A stretch of 5,317 bases of DNA from Candidatus Wolfebacteria bacterium (GTDB lineage: Bacteria > Patescibacteriota > Minisyncoccia > UBA6257 > UBA9933): positions 1 through 5,317 of the forward strand of contig DAHWFZ010000111.1 of the NCBI GenBank assembly GCA_027336345.1, in the 5' to 3' direction. Position 1 is the first letter of the stretch; every line of letters starts with the position of its first letter. The notes beneath the pieces were generated by a model. The model saw nothing but the letters and a program-made list of their open reading frames with translations. It was not told where the DNA came from and made no database searches. Both the position numbers and the translations under genes were made by a program. This document shows positions 1 to 4,320 of this stretch, piece by piece.

Positions 1-42
1 TAGGGCTTTTGGGGAAAAGCTCGGCAGATACAGGGCGAAATA

Positions 43-94
43 GCCCAAAAGGTAGTCGTTCTGTAACGACCCCCTCAACGACCCCCTTTTGGGT
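43..94. other. Nested hairpin with alternative pairing partner
   Basis: CCCAAAAGG (44-52) is the exact reverse complement of CCTTTTGGG (85-93), giving a 9-bp stem. Inside it GTCGTT (55-60) and AACGAC (65-70) form a 6-bp hairpin with loop CTGT. The left strand of the outer stem can instead pair with CTTTTGGG at 6-13, so two mutually exclusive folds exist. GGGC (33-36) and GCCC (43-46) offer a third small stem. No T-run follows, so this is not a typical terminator. Function is unknown. Confidence 0.5.
65..87 (+). repeat. Tandem 11-bp direct repeat, period 12
   Basis: AACGACCCCCT occurs at 65-75 and again at 77-87, separated by one C. The first copy includes the 3' arm of the inner hairpin at 55-70 and the second runs into the 3' arm of the outer stem. 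A short local duplication is the simplest explanation. Confidence 0.7.
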
Positions 95-104
95 CAGGAA
101 TTCG

Positions 105-113
105 TGGTAAAAT
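105..113 (+). promoter_or_regulatory. Possible extended -10 promoter element
   Basis: TGGTAAAAT fits the extended -10 pattern TGnTATAAT with one mismatch. No good -35 hexamer lies at the usual distance. It points toward truB and would give a leader of roughly 190 nt that includes the repeat nest. This is a motif match only. Confidence 0.3.
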
Positions 114-152
114 AGGTTCTGACTGAACGATATAAACGCACAATATTTTTCT

Positions 153-180
153 GTCATTGCGAGCGGAGCGTGGCAATCTC
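153..180. repeat. Dispersed palindromic repeat (GTCATTGCGAGC type)
   Basis: The segment begins GTCATTGCGAGCGGAGCG and ends TGGCAATCTC. ATTGC (156-160) pairs with GCAAT (173-177). From memory, this sequence type is a common intergenic repeat in many bacterial genomes, including metagenome-derived ones. It is the first of four consecutive repeats here. Confidence 0.6.
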
Positions 181-183
181 ATA

Positions 184-206
184 TTCCCTGAGCTCGTCGA
201 AGGGTT
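184..206. repeat. Dispersed repeat (CCTGAGCTTGTCGAAGG type)
   Basis: The core CCCTGAGCTCGTCGAAGGG is a variant of the widespread repeat that reads P-E-L-V-E-G when translated. Related copies lie at 969-998, inside the truB fusion gene, and at 4206-4230. Confidence 0.65.
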
Positions 207-214
207 GCTACTCT

Positions 215-244
215 GTTATCCCGAGGTACTCCGTGAGGATCCCC
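215..244. repeat. Dispersed repeat (ATCCCGAGGTACTCCG type)
   Basis: ATCC...GGAT ends surround an inner palindrome-like GAGGTACTCC. It resembles the neighbouring repeat in its ends (CCCGAG, GAGGATCCC) but has a different centre, so it is probably a related variant. Confidence 0.5.
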
Positions 245-248
245 TCTT

Positions 249-273
249 GTCATTCCCTCGAAAGCGGAAATCC
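249..273. repeat. Dispersed repeat (GTCATTCCCGCGAAAGCGGGAAT type)
   Basis: The segment starts GTCATTCCCTCGAAAGCGG and ends AAATCC. The arms ATTCCC and GGAAAT are a slightly decayed inverted repeat around TCGAAAGC. This matches a common bacterial intergenic palindrome; Neisseria dRS3 elements have a similar ATTCCC...GGGAAT design. It lies 36 bases before the truB start codon. Confidence 0.55.
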
Positions 274-308
274 ACATTCCTTTATACTTTCTCCTTTACA
301 CTATTTAC

Positions 309-1271
309 ATGCAGGGACTTTTACTTTTTTACAAACCAGTTGATTGGCGCAACAAGGATATCCTGAAATTCTTCCAAAAAACCTTTGGCAGGGATATTAA
401 AATCGGTCATTCCGGCACTCTGGATCCTTTTGCCCGAGGATTGATGGTGATGGGGCTGGGCAGAAAATTTACCAGACAGCTGCACGATCTGCTTTTACAC
501 AGCCAGAAAGAATACATATCCAAAATTGAATTCGGGAAAATAAGCAGCACTCTTGACGTTGAGGGAGACATTAAAGAAATAGAAAGTAAAACAAAACCGT
601 CATTGGCTGATATTAAAAATATCATTGAATATGATTTTCTGGGAGAAAAAGCGCAAATCCCCCCGATATTTTCCGCAAAAAAACATAAGGGAAAGCGATT
701 AAGGGATATAGCGGACAATGCCGATATAGAAGAGATTGCCAGATCAAAAACAAAAAACGTCACTTTGTACGGCTTTGAAATTCTTTCATACCAATATCCA
801 TATCTGGAAATAAAACTTCTGGTTTCTTCCGGATATTACATAAGGAGTTTTGGAAATGATTTGGGAAAAAAATTGGGCGTAGGCGCCTATACAAAAGAAC
901 TCAAACGGACAAAGCTGGGAGAATTTTCAGTTGATAATGCCATTTTACCAACAGATATTGAGCGCTCTTGCCATCCCGAGCTTGCCGAAGGATCCCCCTT
1001 TATCGAACTCTGGGGAGAAATTTTCGGCAACGTCCAAGGCGTCGGGCTAAGATATTTTTCCGGAAGGCTGGCTGAAAAATTTAACATATCGGGATATATC
1101 AAAAACACTGGAAACAACTCCGTGGAATTTTGTGCGCAAGGTGATTTAAATTCAATAATTAATTTCCAAACTGAAATTTTGCAAGTCCCCGCCACTATTA
1201 CAATCTCCGATTACAAATTCATCATTCAAAAACCAAAAAAATTATATAAAAATTTTGAAATAACATTGTAG
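309..1271 (+). CDS. truB: tRNA pseudouridine synthase TruB fused to acylphosphatase
   Basis: Residues 1-220 are TruB, which converts U55 of the tRNA T-loop to pseudouridine. The N-terminal G-L-L-L-F-Y-K-P-V-D-W fits the family start. G-H-S-G-T-L-D-P carries the catalytic Asp39, followed by S-S-T-L-D-V-E-G (79-86), the I-P-P-I-F-S-A-K segment (117-124) and G-Y-Y-I-R-S...L-G (175-190). Residues 234-320 form an acylphosphatase domain, which hydrolyses acyl phosphates: G-N-V-Q-G-V-G-L-R (240-248) with catalytic Arg248, and G-Y-I-K-N with Asn266. Both catalytic residues are present. The acylphosphatase occupies the place where many TruB proteins have a C-terminal PUA-like domain. The linker (221-229) is encoded by a dispersed repeat. 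The ATG at 309 is chosen from family alignment; no SD precedes it. Why the two activities are joined is unknown. Confidence 0.93.
   Translation: MQGLLLFYKPVDWRNKDILKFFQKTFGRDIKIGHSGTLDPFARGLMVMGLGRKFTRQLHDLLLHSQKEYISKIEFGKISSTLDVEGDIKEIESKTKPSLADIKNIIEYDFLGEKAQIPPIFSAKKHKGKRLRDIADNADIEEIARSKTKNVTLYGFEILSYQYPYLEIKLLVSSGYYIRSFGNDLGKKLGVGAYTKELKRTKLGEFSVDNAILPTDIERSCHPELAEGSPFIELWGEIFGNVQGVGLRYFSGRLAEKFNISGYIKNTGNNSVEFCAQGDLNSIINFQTEILQVPATITISDYKFIIQKPKKLYKNFEITL
969..998 (+). repeat. Dispersed repeat inside the coding region, encoding the domain linker
   Basis: The core CATCCCGAGCTTGCCGAAGG, flanked by TGC and ATCCCCC, is a copy of the repeat type also seen at 184-206 and 4206-4230. It is read in frame as C-H-P-E-L-A-E-G-S-P and sits exactly between the TruB and acylphosphatase domains. 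Confidence 0.75.
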
Positions 1272-1280
1272 TGTTATTTG

Positions 1281-1304
1281 CTGCCGCTCTAGTTAGATAG
1301 AGCG
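1281..1304 (+). promoter_or_regulatory. Upstream copy of CTAG hairpin; possible operator or decayed terminator
   Basis: CGCTCTA (1285-1291) pairs with TAGAGCG (1298-1304) around GTTAGA. The first 15 bases, CTGCCGCTCTAGTTA, are identical to 1711-1725, and 22 of 24 bases match overall. No T-run follows, so termination here would be weak. It lies 10 nt after the truB fusion stop and 13 nt before the TrpR-like start. That is a fitting position for an autoregulatory operator, but binding is only inferred. Confidence 0.55.
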
Positions 1305-1317
1305 ATGGGAATATGTT

Positions 1318-1707
1318 ATGATTTTAATCATGAGCACTACCAGCAAAAAATATTTTGAAAAAAAGTTTAAAAACGACATTTGGGAAGAATTCATCAAAGA
1401 TCTCTCCGCTGTAAAATCCGAGAACGAACTCAATGTAATTCTAAGTAAATTACTTACCCCGCAAGAACAAATTATGCTGGAAAAGCGCCTAGCGGTATTA
1501 AATTTATTAAATGCCGGCAAAACTTACCGGGAAATAAGCGAAATCGTAGATGTGCATTATAACACTATCAGTTTTATTAAAAAACAATATAAATTACCGC
1601 CGAAAAATAAATCAGAAAAAAATCCAAGCATATTAAAATGGGGAGGTGATAATAAATTAAAATACAAACGTTCGATATTCCATCATAGGCCCAATCGCTT
1701 TATATAA
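1318..1707 (+). CDS. TrpR/YerC-like DNA-binding protein
   Basis: This 129-residue protein has the TrpR-fold signature. L-T-P-Q-E-Q-I-M-L-E-K-R (46-57) is followed by a helix-turn-helix at about 68-91, K-T-Y-R-E-I-S-E-I-V then V-H-Y-N-T-I-S-F-I-K. By a memory-based alignment to E. coli TrpR, Arg54 is kept (Arg57 here) but the tryptophan-contacting Arg84 is replaced by Phe86. Tryptophan is therefore unlikely to be its corepressor, and it fits the YerC/YecD subgroup of unknown ligand. The ATG at 1318 is preferred because GATGGGA sits about 7 nt upstream; ATG 1330 is an alternative. The C-terminal tail after about residue 95 is basic, longer than usual, and overlaps an apparent old translation start. 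CTAG palindromes flank the gene. Confidence 0.85.
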   Translation: MILIMSTTSKKYFEKKFKNDIWEEFIKDLSAVKSENELNVILSKLLTPQEQIMLEKRLAVLNLLNAGKTYREISEIVDVHYNTISFIKKQYKLPPKNKSEKNPSILKWGGDNKLKYKRSIFHHRPNRFI

Positions 1708-1708
1708 A
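1641..1708 (+). pseudogene. Possible remnant of a gene start inside the 3' end of the TrpR-like gene
   Basis: GGAGGTGAT (1642-1650) is a near-perfect SD sequence, unlike any real leader in this window. An ATT codon follows at 1656 at the ideal distance and opens I-K-I-Q-T-F-D-I-P-S before a TAG at 1686. Another frame continues as I-I-G-P-I-A-L-Y-K (1682-1708) until the terminator. Joined by one indel, the two resemble the N-terminus of a membrane enzyme; prolipoprotein diacylglyceryl transferase starts have a similar F-D-I...G-P-I pattern. The evidence is short and the identity uncertain. Confidence 0.3.
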
Positions 1709-1710
1709 AA

Positions 1711-1746
1711 CTGCCGCTCTAGTTATCTAGAGCGGCAGTCTTTTAT
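1711..1746. terminator. Bidirectional intrinsic terminator
   Basis: CTGCCGCTCTAG (1711-1722) and CTAGAGCGGCAG (1727-1738) make a perfect 12-bp stem with loop TTAT. On the + strand TCTTTTATAT follows; on the - strand the A-run at 1706-1710 becomes a U-run. It lies between the TrpR-like gene (+) and rseP (-), which converge, and can end both transcripts. The centre CTAGTTATCTAG closely resembles the E. coli trp operator core CTAGTTAACTAG. Confidence 0.9.
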
Positions 1747-1773
1747 ATATATTATTTTTTAAAATCCGCTCCC

Positions 1774-2805
1774 CTATCTGAATAATTGCCACACGTCTTT
1801 CACCGTAATTATAGCCATCAAAGCCAAAAGCAAAACCATGCCGGCGACATTTGCGTATTGTTCAAAACGTTTTGGCAATGGCGATCCCTTAAACTTTTCA
1901 ATAATCAAAAACAGCAAACGTCCTCCATCAAGCGCCGGAAACGGAAAAATATTCAAGGCTGCCAAGTTAATGGAAATCAAAGCCAGCAATTGCATCAAAT
2001 ATATAAAACCCATATGGCTTGCCTGAGCCGTTATTTTAACGATTCCCACCGGACCCGCAACATCATTCAAACTGGCCTTCCCTAAAATAGCCATTTTTAT
2101 AAGAGTAAAAATACCCACAAAAATAGTGCTGAATATGCCCCATGACGCCCTTAAACCGTCATAAATGGCCTTAAAAACGCCTTCTTTATCCTGTCCCGCA
2201 TCAACTAAGGCAATGCCCAAAGAGCCCTCATTTTGGGGCGGATTTAACCGCGGGGTAGCCTTCACGGCAACTTCCTTTCCGTCTCTTTGCACATTCAAAG
2301 TTATTTCTTTCCCTTTGTTCTGATTTATAAAATTTACAACATCAGTGGCGGTATTAAAACCCCTGATTTGGTCATTCGGCTGAAGCCCGGCTTGTTCAGC
2401 GGGAGTGCCCGGCTGAATCTGGCTCACAACCACTGATTTCGGTATGCCGACCATAAAAATAATCGAGATCAGAAACCATCCCAGAATAAAATTCATTATG
2501 ACTCCGCCGGCAATTATCAAAAACCTTTTCCAAATTTTTATATTGTAAAAAAGCCTGTGTTTTGGAATCTCGTTTCCCTCATCCTCTTCCCCGTTTTCAC
2601 CGGCGATATTCACGAATCCGCCGATTGGCAAAGCGTTTATGCTGTAAACTGTCTCACCGACTTTCTTTTTGAAAATTCCGGGCGGCAATCCCATACCGAA
2701 TTCTTTTACAAAAACGCCGAACTTTTTTGACAGCAAAAAATGGCCCAGCTCATGGACTAAAATTAAAACTGACAAAAATATAATTATTATTATGGCGGTA
2801 AGCAT
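1774..2805 (-). CDS. rseP: RIP metalloprotease RseP (site-2 protease, M50 family)
   Basis: This is an integral-membrane zinc protease that cuts substrates such as anti-sigma factors within the membrane. Numbered from the ATG at 2805 (343 residues), the first membrane segment leads into H-E-L-G-H (18-22), the zinc site with catalytic Glu19. A PDZ domain lies at about 120-190, with Q-P-G-T-P-A-E-Q-A-G-L near its start. The third zinc ligand is in N-I-F-P-F-P-A-L-D-G-G (Asp293). Hydrophobic segments fit the four-helix RseP topology. A start at 2826 would add M-H-R-Y-S-E-A, but those codons lie in the 102-nt repeat, so 2805 is preferred. There is no clear SD; the leader is CAGCGAAGCT. frr lies immediately upstream, as in the classical frr...rseP cluster. 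Confidence 0.95.
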   Translation of the reverse strand: MLTAIIIIIFLSVLILVHELGHFLLSKKFGVFVKEFGMGLPPGIFKKKVGETVYSINALPIGGFVNIAGENGEEDEGNEIPKHRLFYNIKIWKRFLIIAGGVIMNFILGWFLISIIFMVGIPKSVVVSQIQPGTPAEQAGLQPNDQIRGFNTATDVVNFINQNKGKEITLNVQRDGKEVAVKATPRLNPPQNEGSLGIALVDAGQDKEGVFKAIYDGLRASWGIFSTIFVGIFTLIKMAILGKASLNDVAGPVGIVKITAQASHMGFIYLMQLLALISINLAALNIFPFPALDGGRLLFLIIEKFKGSPLPKRFEQYANVAGMVLLLALMAIITVKDVWQLFR

Positions 2806-2807
2806 AG

Positions 2808-2909
2808 CTTCGCTGTATCGATGCAAATATACTAATTTACTAATAATACTAATGGATACAAGGTCATATTCGTATAATTCGAATCATTCGCATATTAGCA
2901 TCGATACTT
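2808..2909. repeat. 102-nt repeat, copy A (between frr and rseP)
   Basis: The copy fills the gap from 4 nt after the frr stop to 2 nt before the rseP ATG. Ends GTATCGATGC (2815-2824) and GCATCGATAC (2898-2907) are perfect 10-bp inverted repeats. The interior is built of roughly 9-nt units: ATACTAAT-like on the left and ATTCGTATA / ATTCGAATC / ATTCGCATA on the right. The halves are partly complementary, giving a long imperfect hairpin. It matches copy B at 93 of 102 positions without gaps. Confidence 0.9.
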
Positions 2910-2913
2910 AGAT

Positions 2914-3462
2914 TTATTCTTCTATTTCCTTTATTTTCTTCGCGAGTATCTCTTCGGCATCGGCGTTGGCCTTGTCGATTATTTTCTGAATTTTTTCTTT
3001 AAAATCAAATTTTTGGTCTTCCGAAATATTCCCTTCGTCAAAGTCCTTGCCTATTTTTTTATTCGCTTCTTCCCTTGCCGACCTGATTTTTATTTTTGCT
3101 TCTTCGGTTTCTTTTTTAACAACCTTAATAAGTTCCTTGCGGCGCTCATCCGATAACGGAGGCAAATTTATTCTGATGACATTTCCGTCAACGTTGGCAT
3201 TCACTTTTAAATTTGACGACTCAATCGCCTTTGCAACCGGACCCACCATTGATTTATCCCATACGGATATTTGTATTTGGATGGGAGGAACAATGCTTAT
3301 CGCCCCCACTTGCCTGATTGTCATCTTTTGCCCGTAGGCTTCAACCGGAATATCCTCAACCATTCTTGGGCTTGGCCTGTTGGAGCGCATACCCAAAAGC
3401 TGCTGTTTGAAAAATTCCAAAAGATCCTTTATTTTATTTTCAAGTTCTTTTAATATATCCAT
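2914..3462 (-). CDS. frr: Ribosome recycling factor
   Basis: With EF-G, this factor splits the post-termination ribosome complex in the cytoplasm. The 182-residue length is normal. Family marks are R-S-N-R-P-S-P-R near residues 27-34, V-E-A-Y-G-Q-K-M-T-I-R-Q-V, the V-W-D-K-S-M-V segment, N-L-P-P-L-S-D-E-R-R-K-E-L-I, and a long charged C-terminal helix. A GTG just upstream at 3465 is in frame, but its last base belongs to repeat copy B. The ATG at 3462 gives exactly the same spacing to the repeat as rseP has, so it is preferred. The leader CAGCGAAGTG lacks a normal SD. The gene sits between repeat copies A and B and is probably cotranscribed with rseP. Confidence 0.96.
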   Translation of the reverse strand: MDILKELENKIKDLLEFFKQQLLGMRSNRPSPRMVEDIPVEAYGQKMTIRQVGAISIVPPIQIQISVWDKSMVGPVAKAIESSNLKVNANVDGNVIRINLPPLSDERRKELIKVVKKETEEAKIKIRSAREEANKKIGKDFDEGNISEDQKFDFKEKIQKIIDKANADAEEILAKKIKEIEE

Positions 3463-3464
3463 CA

Positions 3465-3566
3465 CTTCGCTGTATCGATACGAATATGCTAATTTACTAA
3501 TGATACTAATAAATACAAAGTCATATTCGTATAATTCGGATCATTCGCATATTGGCATCGATACTT
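3465..3566. repeat. 102-nt repeat, copy B (upstream of frr)
   Basis: This copy has the same length as copy A, is in the same orientation and starts 657 nt to its right. It differs at nine positions, all A versus G on this strand. It runs from 2 nt before the frr ATG to 7 nt after the stop of the Asp-box gene. The terminal arms are GTATCGATAC (3472-3481) and GCATCGATAC (3555-3564); the one mismatch would be a G-U pair in - strand RNA. Confidence 0.9.
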
Positions 3567-3573
3567 TTATATT

Positions 3574-4161
3574 TTACCTCGTTGTTCCCACTACGAACCC
3601 ATTATTACTTGTAGGAATTATCGTTGAAATATTTCTGTCGCTTGCTATTTTAGCAGCCAAATCTTTTGTAATTTCAAAAGATTTCACAAATGAATAAAAG
3701 CTGTCATTTGTAGTATAAATAATGCCATTATTGGAATTTAAAATCAAAATTGAAATCTCAGTGGCGGACTGCGGATCGGTAAAAATTCTGTAAACCGGAG
3801 TTTCGGCCCCGATAGCCTTGGGCAAATCAAAATGGTACCAGCTTAAGCCTCCGTCGGAACTTACAAACAAACCGTAATTGGTCGCGGCCCAAAACTTGCT
3901 TTGGTTGGATTGCGACTGGGCAATGTCATAAATATCCGGTTTTTTATCGTAATAAACCTTGGAATTTTTAAAAACATTGTCTGATGGAGAAATAACGATA
4001 ACATCCTGATAATATCCTCCGGGGGGAGTGATCAAAGACGACAAAAATTTCCTTACGCTCGGATTGCTCAAAACAACAATCATAAACGTAACCCAGATAA
4101 TGACTAGGACTGCGATATTCAAATGAGTGCCGCCCGGTTTAGGCGCCGGTTTTTCTGCCAT
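3574..4161 (-). CDS. Membrane-anchored protein with an Asp-box (BNR-like) motif
   Basis: This 195-residue protein of unknown function starts with a short Pro/Lys-rich segment. A single membrane helix follows at about 14-32 (A-V-L-V-I-I-W-V-T-F...), and the remainder is probably extracytoplasmic. S-S-D-G-G-L-S-W (101-108) is a canonical Asp-box, a turn found in beta-propeller blades of sialidases and sortilin-like proteins. Similar strand patterns recur: N-Y-G-L-F-V (95-100), N-N-G-I-I-Y (144-149) and N-N-G-F-V-V (186-191). That makes about three blade-like units at spacings of roughly 40-50 residues, too few for a closed propeller. The protein ends at V-V-G-T-T-R, where another Asp-box hairpin would be expected, so C-terminal shortening is possible. 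The leader is A/T-only with no SD. Confidence 0.7.
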   Translation of the reverse strand: MAEKPAPKPGGTHLNIAVLVIIWVTFMIVVLSNPSVRKFLSSLITPPGGYYQDVIVISPSDNVFKNSKVYYDKKPDIYDIAQSQSNQSKFWAATNYGLFVSSDGGLSWYHFDLPKAIGAETPVYRIFTDPQSATEISILILNSNNGIIYTTNDSFYSFVKSFEITKDLAAKIASDRNISTIIPTSNNGFVVGTTR

Positions 4162-4205
4162 TTTTTTATTTATTTTGAATTACAAACTTTGTAAAAGCCA
4201 CTGCC

Positions 4206-4277
4206 GTCATTCTGAGCTTGCGAAGAATCCTTTTATAATTAGCAGCCAATAAGGTCATTCACTTCGTTCAGGATGAC
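4206..4277. repeat. Two dispersed repeats in inverted arrangement
   Basis: GTCATTCTGAGCTTGCGAAG (4206-4225, running to about 4230) is of the same type as the copies at 184-206 and 969-998. A second element at 4254-4277 begins GTCATTCACTTCG and ends TTCAGGATGAC; it is palindromic at its ends. GTCATTCTGA and TCAGGATGAC also form an outer inverted repeat over the whole 72-nt block. The block occupies the middle of the 159-nt gap between holB and the Asp-box gene. Confidence 0.6.
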
Positions 4278-4320
4278 AAAATGGAAGTTTAGTAATCCAA
4301 TTTATTTAAAATTTGTAAAA

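Larger units (their letters stand above)
1..308. other. Gene-free region upstream of truB-acylphosphatase
   Basis: No credible protein is seen on either strand. The only sizeable open stretch (157-366, +) is read through dispersed repeats (giving peptides such as P-E-L-V-E-G) and overlaps the start of truB in another frame. The first 95 bases are G/C-rich and foldable, 100-150 is AT-rich with a possible promoter, and 153-273 is packed with four different short palindromic repeats. The last 35 bases before the truB start are pyrimidine-rich and show no SD site. The left end may belong to a structured RNA or transcript end that begins outside the window; I recognise no known RNA family. Confidence 0.6.

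Noticed and set aside
40..75. tRNA-like arm GTCGTTCTGTAACGAC
   Set aside because: The loop is not TTCRANY and no acceptor, D or anticodon arms can be placed around it.
157..366. 69-residue open frame on the + strand
   Set aside because: It is read through three dispersed repeats and overlaps the truB start in another frame; no protein-like motif.
887..1195. 102-residue open frame on the - strand inside truB-acylphosphatase
   Set aside because: Antisense shadow of a strongly supported gene; no recognisable motif.
2806..2826. Upstream ATG for rseP adding seven residues
   Set aside because: Those codons lie in repeat copy A; the ATG at 2805 matches the usual start just before the first membrane helix.
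2808..3566. CRISPR array or retroelement variable/template repeat pair
   Set aside because: Only two copies 657 nt apart with a normal gene between. Differences go both ways between A and G, so they are not the adenine-directed changes of a diversity-generating retroelement, and no reverse transcriptase is present.
3047..3697. Open frames on the + strand over frr and repeat copy B
   Set aside because: They are antisense to frr and the Asp-box gene, and one runs straight through the repeat.
4231..4240. TATAAT at 4234-4239 as a + strand promoter
   Set aside because: No + strand gene follows; all genes to the right are on the - strand and no -35 is seen.
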